A stretch of DNA of 64,000 nt, from positions 682,001 through 746,000 of the forward strand of contig JAPZLL010000010.1 of the NCBI GenBank assembly GCA_036250225.1, read 5' to 3'. Every line of letters starts with the position of its first letter. Position 1 is the first letter of the stretch. Source of the DNA: Cercophora sp. LCS_1 (Eukaryota > Ascomycota > Sordariomycetes > Sordariales > Lasiosphaeriaceae). Below are positions 35,926 through 47,114 of the stretch, piece by piece. Made by a program: the position numbers and the translations under genes. A model generated the notes under the pieces. That model ran no database searches. It saw only the letters and a list, made by a program, of their open reading frames with translations, and was not told the DNA's origin.

Positions 35926-36378
35926 ATCTTCTTCTTCTGGGAACAAAATCCCACACCCCTAGGCTGCCTCGGAAGCGCCTATATCGTCTCCCACGAAAGC
36001 GCAGCGCCAACCTATAATGACATAGAACGGGCAGCCATAGCGTCAGATTACCGAGGTATAGTACAATTCAATACATCCAGCTCTCAGGGATTCCGGATGG
36101 TCATAGACGCACTCATGCGGTGTTCGGAGGAAGCACCGAGCATTATCGAACAGCGATGCTCTGAAGCAGCGAGACGGCTCGGGCTGGAAAAAGGCCGAGA
36201 GGCAGAGGAGGTTTTGAGGAGGAGTTTTCAGCCGAGGATGGCTGCTCCGCATGTACCGGCCAGTTTTGTAAGGAGGTCGTTGACCTCTAGGTCGATCGGG
36301 GCGGGGGAGGGTGAGATGCAGATGCTGGTTGAAGTTGCCTTCTTGGACTCAGAAGCGTCAGGGGTTGACGGGGCCTAG
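35926..36378 (+). pseudogene. C-terminal end of an esterase (SesB/SERAC1-like) N-terminal domain of a fungal NLR-type protein
   Basis: An acceptor (CTAACACACGCAG, ending 35925) opens a frame running to a stop at 36378. It reads NIFFFWEQNPTPLGC, AYIVSHESAAPTYNDIERAA, YRGIVQFNTSSSQGFRMVID and ALMRCSEEAPSIIEQR. This is how the serine-esterase-like module of fungal SERAC1/SesB-type proteins ends, just before the NB-ARC, NACHT or TPR part. The catalytic front half is missing and AT-rich sequence stands in its place; no NTPase follows. A truncated relic of a non-self-recognition receptor. The family call is from motif memory. Confidence 0.5.
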
Positions 36379-36716
36379 ACTATTCCGATGAGGGCTCCCC
36401 TGCGACGAAGAGGGGAGTGGACAGTAAAGCAATGATTGTCTTTACAAAATCCCCCAAAGTAGCCCGGATATAATTCTGAGAAGCCGCCTCTGTAGTAGCT
36501 CTACAGGTACTCGGCCAATGGAATGAAGTCCACCACGTGCTCCGTAGCCCCAAAATCCCACGCTCAACATCATTTAGAGCATGTCCGGCTTGGCATGCGT
36601 GGCCAATTCGTCGCCGGCCGTTGCTCCCGTGTCCTGTAGGCTCGGCGTCGGTGATTGGGCGCTGGACGGCTGCGGATAGCACGATTCGGTCAGGCTCCAT
36701 GTCGGGTTAGGCACCT
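36379..36716. promoter_or_regulatory. Region upstream of the GHKL-HET gene
   Basis: 338 bp with no gene; presumably contains the promoter of the large gene that follows. Confidence 0.35.
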
Positions 36717-39700
36717 ATGCCACCGCCTTTCGCACCTCATCATCTGACTCCTCTTTCTATCCTCCATCGCCATCGGCGCCATAGGCAGCATTGGCAGCAC
36801 GTATCAGCAGACGCAACAGCATTTAAGTCGCTCCCGAAAGCCATGAATCACGCAATAGGCCCCCCCGCCTCGGCTGCACCGACGACGCCGGCCCCCGTCG
36901 ACATGTCGATGCGGCCGGATACGCGTGAGGACGCGCAGGCGCACATCAAGAAGATCAGAAAGGACAAAGGCTTTGACGATGGAGCTAGCCCCGATGGCTC
37001 TGGTGCTGGGTCGATCGCGGACTTGGCGGCCGCTCTCTCTATGCAAGCCCGCCCCCCTCCCCTCACTCCTTTTCCCCGGTGACCTTCATCAGTCCGGGTA
37101 CTGTCGGCTAACGGTCACAACAAACTATCAGACTATCCGAGAATCTCTACCAGGAATCCACACGCTTTCTCATGGAGATGACGCAAAATGCAGACGACTG
37201 TGTTTACGAAGCCGCCACCCCGACGATGGACATCACGTATTGGAACGGGCGGTTACGCGTCGACTATAACGAAGTCGGGTTCACCATGGGAGACGTCGAG
37301 GCCATCTGCAGGATCAAGAGCACCAAGTCGGCTTCGACCACACAGACCGGCGAAAAGGGCATCGGCTTCAAGTCCGTCTTTCGGGCTGCTGATATTGTGT
37401 CGGTGCTCTCAGGCAACTATTCGTTCCGCTTTGACGCAACTCAGACGCTCGGCATGATAACCCCCGAGTGGGCTGACTTCCCCGGAGAGACCCGAGACGG
37501 CTTCACGTCGATTCTTCTCCAGATCCGCGACGAGGCGGACCGACAGGAGCTTGTCCAGGATCTGAAGAAACTGGACCCCAAGCTTCTGCTCTTCCTGAGG
37601 AGGCTGCGCCGGATCAACGTGCGTATCGACGAGGACGGCAGCGTGTGGACCAGCAGCCTCCGTCGGACGGATAATGCATCCGACGATAAGTCCCGCCTCT
37701 TGACGACCTTGACCCACAACGATGAGCACGTCGGATACTGGGTGTATCGGCACATCGTGACAGGGCTCCCGCCAGAACCGAAACGAGTCCATTGCACCGA
37801 ATCGGTCCTCATGCTGGCTTTCCCAATCAAGGACAGCGATCCGCCTTCCGGCATCGAGCCAGTTGTGGCACCGCAGCAGGTTTATGCCGCCCTGCCAATC
37901 AGGGACTACGGCTTTAAGGTGAGGAGATGCGAGCGTTTTGGGCCATCTGCCACCGTGGCACCATTGCACGGCGGATTGTGCTGACTGTTCCAGTTCGTCA
38001 TCAATGCCGACTTCCTTCTCATTGCCAATCGTCAGGACATCGTCAAATCCTCCAAGTGGAATCAGAAGCTCCGAGACTCAGTCTCGGACGCTTTCTGCGG
38101 GGCTGTTCAGCACCTCAACGCGGGGGAGCTGCGATATACATGGTCACGATATCTGCCAGGAGACCTGGACTTTACTGACTTCTTTCAACCCCTGACCGAG
38201 ACCCTTACCAAGGCACTCTCTCAGCAGGAGATCCTCGAGTCTGCTGGTGGGGCGATGGTAGCACCGTCAGCGGTCCGTTACGTCCGATCAGTCTGGAGGG
38301 CCAGGGACAACACCCCGCTCGTCGCCATGAAGACCACAGGGTCAAAGTACCTGTCCCCGAAGTACGGCGCAGTAGAGTTGGGTTACCTCGCCCAGCTTGG
38401 TGTGCGGACTCTGACAAACCGTGAGTTTCTGGAAGCGCTGCGGCTGCGTCTTGCAGAGGGCAGCGGACTCGCAGGAGAGTCCAAGGAGTGGTATCTCCGC
38501 GTTGCCGCAGCGCTGAAGTATGTTCTCCAGCACCTCGAAACTTCGAGTGAGAGAATGTTGATTAGCGAGCTGCCCATCATTCCGCTCGCGGATGGAAATT
38601 CGGTCTCGGCCCAGGAGGGCAAAATCTTCTTCTGCAGAGACGACAACCTCGGCTGGGATTCCATCCTCAAGGATGTTGGCATCTTGCTGGTTGCTAGAGA
38701 GGCAGAAAAGCATGAAGATATCAGATATGTTCTTGCAAATATCGGCGTCTCGTCACTGTCGAGCGCCAAACTTCAAGCGCTGGTCATTGAGAGGCATTCG
38801 AGGAACGACGCTTCCCAACTTCCCGCCCGAGATATTCTCATAGCACACGCCGTATTTCTCTTTAGAGGAAACTGGCGGGTTGGTACAACCACGCCGTCAA
38901 CCTCTCATGCGGGGTTCTGGGTCGCCTCTGAGGCTGGGCTCTATATACGGGCGGATCAAGTGCACATGATTCGCCGCCCATCGAGCCCCTATTCGCTGGG
39001 CCAGTACTTTGTCGAGTTTAGACAGCGGTTTGCTTTTCTGCATGCCGACTACTACGACGCAGTGAGGTCCGATGAAAGAGAAGAATGGCTGGCTTGGCTC
39101 CATCGACATCTAGGGCTGCGGGATGCGGAAGAGCTGGTCCCGAAGCTGCAGGAGTTTACCATCAACAAGTACCGGCACGCCGGCAAATCGCAACTCCCTC
39201 CTCCGGATGTGTTAATCTCGCATATGGTCTTCTTGTTCTCGACACAATGGACTTTTTTGGAGCGTCCATTCCATGATTTCTGGTTCGCCTCCGAGGACGG
39301 ACGCTACTTCCGCTCAAACCAGATCTACTACCGGGATCCAACGGGGCAGAGCTCCAACGTCCAGTATTTTGGCAGCTCCCGATCGGGCTTCCCGTTTCTG
39401 CACGATGCCTACTACACTGCGGTGCCTGAAAACAAGAACGGATGGCTTTCCTGGCTCCGGGATCAGTTTGGCCTATGGGATATTCCCCGGCTCGTCGACA
39501 GCTCGAACGTCACCGCTCTCTCGGCTGACTTCCGACGTATTCTCCAGACGCAACTCTCTCGGGAGTTTCTTGTGCTCCTCCGGGATCAGTGGTCGGTATA
39601 TGGACGCTACTTTGACGAAGGTGTCTCTCAGGAAACCCCAAGGTGGGACGCGGCGTACCCTCGTGGCCCGGGGGGAGCTCTGAGGCGGGAAATGGGACAG

Positions 39701-42700
39701 TGTGTAGTCCGCTGTCGTGATGGCTCTTCGCGTCCTCTCTGCGAAACATATACCGTTGCTATATTCCCAAGCACGACGAAGAAGCCCGAGATCCTGTCGC
39801 TGCAACCGTTGCTAGACGTCCCGGACCCACTGAGCCAGAAGTGGCAGTTTCTCGCGAGGTTTGGCGTAACCGTCAAGGACGACATATACGTCTATCTTCG
39901 CCTGCTGGCGCAAGTGAGGGAGAGGCAGGGCGAGATGTCCAGGAGGCTCATCTCTTTGCTTTATCGGCGAGTCCAGGAAAAGTATCGGGAGGACCCGCCC
40001 GCCGTCAAGTTACGAAGGCCCGCCCCATCACCAATTTTTGACCCAACACTGACCGCGTTCCAGAAAGTTCATCGATGGCAAGGGCATCTTTGTTCCAAAC
40101 ACGCGCGAGGGAATCCCGGGATGGGTTGACCAAAGCGAATGCGTATGGAAAGGCGCAGGATTTGTTCAAAAGTTCCACGTCCTCAGGGAGGCCTACCCGA
40201 GATGCGAGCAGCTGTTTACGAAGGTGCTAACCCATAGAGATATGGACTTGGAAGTCCTTGTCTCAGAAGCAGAGACAATCACCCCAGCCACCCCCCTGTC
40301 CTTGATCCTCGACATCTTCAAGGCACTCGCCAAGAGACGACAGGCCTACCCAAACGAGGCACTGAACGAGTCACTGGCTCGTCGTCTCGTCTCCCGGGCG
40401 ATATTTCCGATAGATGAAGGCAGCCCAGAGACCGAATTCGACGATCTCTGCACCGGCACCCCCGAGACAGAATGGTACATTGCGGATCGGCCTCACTTGC
40501 GGGCGAGCTTCCAAGGCATCGTCTCCCTGCTATCTTTCTCCCCACCCGATGTTCTTTCCATCCTCTCAATCATAACGGCGATAGGCTTGGGAGATAGATT
40601 GCTGTCCAAGATTGCCACCCCGAGTCTTGTTCTCGAGGGCGACGTGCAGCTGCACCAGGAGCACACCGCGCAATTCCGTTCCAAATCCAAGTTCATCGCC
40701 CGGTAAGCACCAATGCTGAGAGGGCCCCGGCCCAGCGGAGCGGCAGATATGCGTGGTCTTTTGCTCAAGGCTAATTCTTTCGGACCAGGATGTTGCCCGA
40801 CCGGCTGCCAAGAAGAACAGAGATAATCTCCTGGCTCCAGGAACTGCAAGTCTTTGTCGCTGGTGGGGTGTACCTCGAATGGTCCATAACTACCACCGAT
40901 AGCCGCGGTCAAACGGGCCCATCTGCGAAAGGTCAGCATCGTGATCACGGTATCCGGGCAGCCCTATCTCCTCCAACGGCGGGCAAGGGCATCAAAGTAT
41001 ATCTTGAGACCGGCTCCGACGCGCGTCTCCCTATCGAGTTGGCCACGCGCCTAGCAGACATCTGCCTCATCCCAAACCGGGCCGACCTGGTGTACTTTGT
41101 CTTTAGCCAGCAAGACCCTTCCTACATCGAGCAGTATCTGGACCGACATGGTTTCCTGGAATCGCGTTCGGATCCGGCTCCCACGGAGAACGACATGAGT
41201 AACTCGGCGCGTGAGATCAGCGACGACAGCGACCTTGACAACGAAGACCTTGAACCCAAGGGCCAAGTGGCGGACGCTGGTGCCAAAAACGCCAACTCTG
41301 TTGATAAGGAGCAAGAGGGATGCGGAATAAATGTTGTTGTAGTGAGTAGCCCCCGGCCTGATGGCCACACAGCGGAGGAAACGGCGCTGCACTCGCCCTT
41401 GGAAGAGTCATCTAGCCCACGGCCGGGCTATACCTGGCTCGGCCACCGTCTTGAGGCTCAATCAGAGGCCCGGCAGCAGGCGTCGCCAAACCCCGTCTCG
41501 GCCGCCGATAGATCAAATGCTCTTGACCGACTCAGCACCAGGGAGAGACCACGGATAGTCGGCACGCCCAACGTCGTCTTCGTCTCGAGTCCTAGCGATC
41601 TGCCCCATGAGGAATTCTCGGGGACGGAAACCCAGGGGAAGACATTTCCCGGCCGAGCGCAGATCTCGCAGTCTGGTAACTGCACGGTTATTATAGCGAC
41701 CGAGCCAGACACGACCAGCGACGCTGAAGCTGCGTTCGCTGGCGAATTGTTTGTATGTTTCGGAATCTCGCTCCCTTTTTTTTTTTTTTTTTTTTTGCAA
41801 CCACACTAACTAAGTACCTTGAAGGTATCGAGACTACTGAAAAGGATTCTGCGAGATGACTACTGGCCAGACTTGCACTGGACCAGCCATCTCCGAAGTA
41901 GAGCTATGCATGCTCCTTTTGAGCCATCAGGGTGCGCTACCACCTCCTTTACCCTCGGCGGGTTGTCGACCGACGCGCAACGCCTCTTTGAGTCCTTGTT
42001 TCGGGGGATTGCGTGGTGGAGTCGCCCGAACAGCGTGTATCACATTCAGGTGCAAACGACTGTGGGTGGGCTCACCTCGCCGTTTGTCATAACATCAGCG
42101 AACTTTGACATGGTGAGACCACCTGTGTTGGGCCAATGTCAATTCTCCCGCCCATTTGGCAGTGGGTGACATGCTTTTACTCCTGCTAATGAGTTTCTTG
42201 AAACCAGGCACGAAGGTATAGGGGACCTAGGCACTCAACCTCGGAGACTGATAGTCAGGTCTTTGTCCTCGTTAGGGTTGTTGATCTCTACGATCGTACC
42301 ACCGCGCATTTCTACGTCGACCCATGGGCCGTGTACGAAGTTGGCAAGATGACGGTTCAGCCACGCGTGGGGTACTACATGGTGGAGATGCACGAAAGTG
42401 CGGATCCGGACCTGAAATTGAACGATTTCAGTCACGGTGTGCTCCAGGGGCCGAAGCTGGAAGAGATGCCGCCTCCTACCGAGATCTGCGGGCCGCCCAA
42501 CACCGATACTTCAATCACGCCAGCCATGCCGGATCGGCTAGGAAAGAAAGCTGGTCGCTCGAGAATACGGCCTGGAAGGTTGGCTCGGTTCAAAAAAATA
42601 ACGCGAAACATAGTTAGGCTCGGGGGATCTACCACCACTCTCGAGTCCCCCGAGGCTGAGGCTAACGCGCACGACAAGCCCGCCGATGCAGGTCGTCCAC

Positions 42701-44499
42701 CCCCTACAGTGGAAACTCCTAACCCTGTTGAGCAGCCGGCTGTCTACCAGAAACTCCCAGAAAGCCGCATGATCCGGATCCTAGAGCTCTCCCTTGGGCA
42801 GGGCGCGATGGAGTTGACGGGTGTCTTGCACTACGTCTCTCTGGATTCGTCGCCGCCGTTCCACGCCATATCGTACGCGTGGGGCTACAATCTCAAGCCC
42901 TTTATGCTCAAGACGCCAAACGGCGGCATTGGCATCACGATTTCCCTCTACTTTGGATTGAGGCGTCTGCGAGACAGCGGGAAGTCGGTGTGGCTGTGGG
43001 CCGACGCCATCTGCATTAATCAGGGCGATGACGACGAGAAGTGCGACCAGATCCGCCTCATGCCTGAGATCTTCAAGAGGGCTGCGGGTGTCTTGGCCTG
43101 GGTCGGACAGGAGGCGGATAACAGCACCCACGTCATGGAGTGCCTTTGCGATATGGCCACCAGCCCCATGCATCTCCCCGAGGAGAGCGCCGTGTGGGAC
43201 TCGATCAACAGCTTCTTTAGCCGTCCCTGGTTTCAGAGGGTCTGGGTGGTCCAAGAGCTCGTGCTGGCCACGGAGGTCCAGGTGATTTGTGGCGACAAGA
43301 AGGCGTCGTGGGATCAGATCTACACAGCCGCCCAGATCTGCTCGACGGAAGCGGCCAGGTCCACGTCTGGCGTGATGAAGCAGATTGCAAAAAGAGTCTC
43401 TGCGATTCTGAACCTCGGAGACCTGAGGCGCAGCTACCAAGGCCAAGACGACGCGAGCCAGCGGCGGCTCCACGTGCTCTTTGACCGATTCCAGCACACG
43501 CTGGCCACCAAGCCCCACGACAAGATGTTTGCCCTCCTCGGCGTGGCTTGCGACGCCCTCGAGCCTGAGTTCAACCCGGATTACAAGACCCCACTCAACC
43601 AGGTCATCCAGCGGTACGCAGAGGTCTTTGTCAAGCGGGGGAGTGCGCTGGAGCTGCTGTACCGCGCCAAGTTCAGACCACTCCTGTCGTCGTCCTCGCC
43701 GTCTCCCGCTGCTCCGACGGGCGGATTGGCTTCTTGGATTCCCGACTGGATCACCAACATGCCCCAGCCAACCATCACGACTTGGCCAAGCAAGCGGGGG
43801 CCATTTTCCGTCTGCACCCTGGTCGAGAGCGAGATTTGGACGGCACCCGAAGACAATTCGGTACTTGTCGCCAAAGGTTACCTCTTTGACAGGATTGAGA
43901 CCGTCGGCGGGACGTCATATCAGTCGTCGGACCGCATCTCGTACCTGCAGGAGCTCTCGCGCATCATAAAGGCCCGTAGGGCGTACCCTGGCGGCGACAG
44001 CGTCGTAGACCTCGAGTGGAAGATCCCGATCGGCGACGCCGCCAGGCCCATCTCCAACACCGGCCGCCCGGTCAACTTTGCCGTGGCGTACCAGGCCCTG
44101 GTCGAGTACCTCCAGCTCGGTGAGCACACGACCGACTGGAAGACCGAGATCCAGCAGGCCCGCGCCATGGCCCAGATCAAGCAGTTCCTGTTCCGGCCGC
44201 AGGAGCTGAGGCAGCTGCTGTGGCCGTATCTCCACACGGCCCTTGAGTTTGCCGAGCGCTTCGCCGACGCAAAGGCGTGCGCCACGCAGCGGGGGTATGT
44301 TGGCATCGTCCCGGGGACAGCCGAGGTGGGCGACGTGGTTGCCGTGCTCCGGGGGAGCGCCGTTCCGTTTGTCATCAAAAAGAGCGACAAGGGGGGCTAC
44401 TACACGTTCTTGGGAGAGTGCTATGTACACGGTATCATGCATGGCCTGGCCCTGTCGGTAATGCAAGATCTAAAAGTGGAGGATATAAGACTTCATTAG
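36717..44499 (+). CDS. Giant fusion: GHKL (Hsp90-like) ATPase - NO VEIN C-terminal-like domain - HET domain
   Basis: Seven exons with consistent phases: 36717..37078, 37132..37918, 37994..40008, 40064..40702, 40789..41752, 41825..42112 and 42208..44499, giving 2,448 residues. An in-frame ATG at 36843 would give 2,406. Residues ~120-330 carry the Bergerat ATP fold: N-box FLMEMTQNADD, DYNEVGFTMGD, GEKGIGFKSVF and a GFTSILLQIR strand. A long sacsin/NO VEIN-like body follows to ~1640. At ~1650-1735, across the 42113..42207 intron, comes a NO VEIN C-terminal (NOV_C/DUF3883-like) domain: YHIQVQTTVGG, PFVITSANFDM, VFVLVRVVDLYDR, FYVDPWAVYEV. A polar linker leads to a HET domain (~1900-2035): FHAISYAWGYN, LWADAICINQGDDDE, FFSRPWFQRVWVVQEL. 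A C-terminal region follows. The NOV-like end and HET share one open exon. The usual E-x-K of NOV_C reads IQVQ. Proposed role: ATPase-controlled trigger of HET-mediated cell death; function unproven. Confidence 0.9.
41776..41796. repeat. 21-base T tract inside intron 5 of the GHKL-HET gene
   Basis: Run of 21 thymines between the donor (GTATGT at 41753) and a CACTAACTAAG branch/acceptor region. It is a long polypyrimidine tract. Confidence 0.85.
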
Positions 44500-45036
44500 T
44501 CACGTGTGACGACCGGTGTTGTAGGACCTGGTACGGGGGCCTCAGGGCGTGCCTGGGGGTAAGCTAGATTGGGAGGGTGGTCGTAGAAAGTCAAAGGATA
44601 TTTCAGTGTACAAGCTTAGGGTGCAAAGCAGTATTGTTATTGTTGCTGAAGAAGGAGCTCTACCTTGGTGCGGACCGTGTGCTTATGACAGGGTGACAGG
44701 ATGAAAGCCAGGGCCAGATGCAACGGGGCAGGAACTCATCACCCTATCGAACCTAGGGGACGCCATGGGTATGCAACATCAAATCAGGGCAGAATGTCCT
44801 GTTGCAAAAGTCATCCTTCCAGTTGCCCCCTTTCCCAGCAGTTTCGTGATTGGTAGGGTTATGAGGAGCCAGTGAGTCAATGTTCTTGGCAATAATGCGA
44901 GGAGATAGGACCGCAAGCATCTTTTATTTGGCCTGGAGGAGTGGAGTTGGCAGCTTAGAGCACGCACGTCGCTAGTGCTGCGGTCAGATGTGTCCGCTTC
45001 GGCACAAGAATGGCAAGCTCAATCATGGCATTCTTG
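44500..45036. other. Intergenic region
   Basis: About 540 bp with no recognisable gene. Just left of the LTR is a near-perfect inverted repeat, 45003-45038 (CACAAGAATGGCA ... TGGCATTCTTGTG). Confidence 0.5.
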
Positions 45037-45237
45037 TGTCAGAAAGAAGGGTCTAGAAGGCTCCAGACGATGGATTCGTCAGCTAGTGCCACCAGCTTGC
45101 GTGGCCTACTGGAGGCCTCGATCCAACTGACGGATCTATAAGAAGAAGGCTTTCTGGCCATGGCCAGAAAGCTGAGGACAGAGCACAGAATACAATCACG
45201 GTGTTCTACTTGAATAAGCAGTGCAGTGTTTCTGACA
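45037..45237 (+). mobile_element. Solo LTR (Ty1/copia-like), copy A, with 5-bp target duplication TCTTG
   Basis: 201 bp starting TGTCAGAAA and ending TTTCTGACA, a 9-bp perfect terminal inverted repeat of the TG...CA type. It is flanked by the direct repeat TCTTG at 45032-45036 and 45238-45242. Internally it has a CTATAAGA TATA-like box and CAATACA/GAATACAATCACGG sequence shared with copy B. No internal retroelement genes are present, so it is a solo LTR left by recombination. It sits inside a minus-strand kinase-like reading frame. Confidence 0.85.
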
Positions 45238-45691
45238 TCTTGTACTGGCTTTTGTCTCCGGGTTGCCTGGCACGGGTTCTCCGGTAAGCGTAGCCGTAGT
45301 TCGCGTTGACAAACGACTCGTTGACAACGGCGCTGCCACCTTCCCCGATTAGTGTTGCGGACGACCATCGCAGTGGAAGGAAGTCGACCCGAGCTTTCTG
45401 AACGGCCGCGAGCAAGTTGATCAGGTCAAAATGCGATGATGTAAAGTCCAGTGCTGCCTGTTTAGAACTGCCCGCTTCACTACGTGCCCTACTACTCGAG
45501 AGAGATGTGAAGCCGGAGGGTGCAACCATCATGACCCAGCAGATGGTGTGGCTGGGTACAAGGATTGGAAGGTGCGACAAAGATTGAACTGTACTGGCTT
45601 GTGACGGAAAGAGACCATTTACGCGGGGTCGAGGTGAAAACACGGAAGTGGGGCTCCTGTCCACATGGTTAGGCTGACTGAAACATGGCAT
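45238..45691 (-). pseudogene. Protein kinase-like gene interrupted by solo LTR
   Basis: Minus-strand frame from the ATG at 45691. It has a ~110-residue leader, then SSHFDLINLLAAVQKARVDF, LPLRWSSATLIGEGGSAVV with a glycine-rich loop (GEGGSAVV), and a following NANYGYAYRRTR segment. This is the start of a fungal protein kinase domain of the type found near HET/NLR loci. The frame then runs into the LTR and ends in it. Ignoring the LTR and one copy of its target repeat, the frame continues with KNAMIELAIL, as expected for the start of helix C, so the insertion site is inside the kinase domain. The rest of the kinase is not found further left. Confidence 0.6.
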
Positions 45692-45989
45692 CAGGCTGCG
45701 AAGGGGGTCGCAGTCCAGACACGTCGTTCACCGCTCGTTTCTCCTAGCACGCGACCGCACGCATATGCAAGAGGATCATTTGGGCACGGTTTGCGTGGCC
45801 ATCCATTTTAAACATCTCTTGTTTCATTGGTGTAACCCGTTGGTAGACCGGTCATCGTTCCCCTATTGAAGACCGGCCTGCCCGCATCGCCTGGAGACCT
45901 TTTCCTGTGCACCCCCAACTCTCCCCGCTCGACTCTTTCTACCCAACTCTTGATTGCCGTGCTTGCACACGCCGTGAGCTTTGAGCAAA

Positions 45990-47111
45990 ATGGTATCATC
46001 AAAGGATACTATTGCCAAGACACTCAGGAGGCTGCAGGTCAGAAATTATGAAGGCAGGGACTTCACCCCGCACCACTGTCTTGTGGAGTGTCTTGATCGA
46101 GACACCGTCTTTGGTTTGCTGAAAGAGGAGCAAATAGTCGACTTTTACGACCGAGAGGAGCTGGCCAATGCCATTCTCGACAACGGCCTGAGGTTGTTCG
46201 CCATCCTGGTCCACATCGGCAAGCTTCCCTTTCTGAAGAAATTCCTTGAGTGCGACAACTTTTCTGCTGCCCACTACGACGAAAAGCTGCCGTATAGCAA
46301 ACCCGATTTAGAACGCATTTTCGAAAAGGACAATGCAGGCGCTGTTAAAGACTTCCTTGCAACACAGTGGACCCATCTGCCCCCTGCACTTGCCAAAGAC
46401 CGTTCTTGTCGGACGCTCGATGCCCAGGCCGTCCTACCCTTTGAGAAGGTTGAAAAGCCATCAGAGGGCAATTGCAGTACTGGTGGGTTTGGCTTCATCA
46501 AGATCGCCCATTTGTATGGCCCAGAAAAGACACCCAAGGTCAGTGGCGTGCACCTTTCCCTGTTCATCCTCGGCTGCATTCACATGAGTCATCTAACCAC
46601 CAAGTCACTTTACGCAGACTAAGCTGGCGTGGAAAGAAATTTTCTTTCGGAGTCGACAAGACGAAAAGATGATTTCTCCCGTGAGGTCGAGATTCTGTCA
46701 ATGCTCCGCTGCCCCCAGTACCCCCACATAACCGAGTTGCACACGGCGTTTGTGCAAGGAGAAGCATTGTCGCTTCTCATGCCTGTGGCAGATTGCGATT
46801 TGGGTAGGGTTCTGAACGGCAAGGCATTATCAGTTCGTGGACTCACAACAAGGGATGAAATCTGCGCTGCGCTTTGGGGCCTGGCGTCAGGGTTACGGGC
46901 TGTCCACGGCTACTTTGCCGAAGCCTTTGACGAGCGTCGGATCGGCTGCCACTACGACATCAAGCCTCCCAACATTCTCTGCATGGACGGCAAACTTCTG
47001 TTGTCCGATTTTGGTCTCTCCCGGCTACGGAAGGAGGAGGAGGGATCCGAGTCTGCATTTCAACACGTCGGTGGAGCGTATATGGCCCCGGAGTGTCTTG
47101 GGGCCGACTAG
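45990..47111 (+). pseudogene. Protein kinase relic, frameshifted and truncated after the APE motif
   Basis: The ATG at 45990 opens a 183-codon first exon (to 46538, donor GTCAGT) with the leader MVSSKDTIAKTLRRLQVRNY and a CSTGGFGFIKIAHLYG stretch resembling a glycine loop. After an intron ending at 46619-46624 comes a segment (LAWKEIFF) in one frame. The kinase then continues in another frame: DDFSREVEILSMLR, catalytic loop HYDIKPPNILCMDGK, LLLSDFGLSRLR, GGAYMAPECLGAD, then a stop at 47109. A one-base loss near 46670 explains the shift. HRD is replaced by HYD, also seen in some fungal kinases. Everything after APE is absent, and the break coincides with the end of the neighbouring peptidase relic. 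It would have been a cytosolic Ser/Thr kinase. Confidence 0.65.
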
Positions 47112-47114
47112 GCT

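Noticed and set aside
41753..41824. T21 tract as transcription terminator separating ATPase and HET genes
   Set aside because: It lies between a perfect GTATGT donor and a CACTAAC branch point, in an intron of consistent phase. The NO VEIN-like domain continues across it and the next intron into the HET exon.
42781..43518. 245-codon minus-strand frame within the HET part of the fusion gene
   Set aside because: Mirror of the plus-strand HET coding sequence, where all motifs lie.
45003..45038. Near-perfect inverted repeat next to LTR copy A, first suspected as a transposon end
   Set aside because: It overlaps the kinase-derived sequence and the TCTTG target site. The real element ends are TGTCAGAAA/TTTCTGACA, so the palindrome is a host feature or chance.
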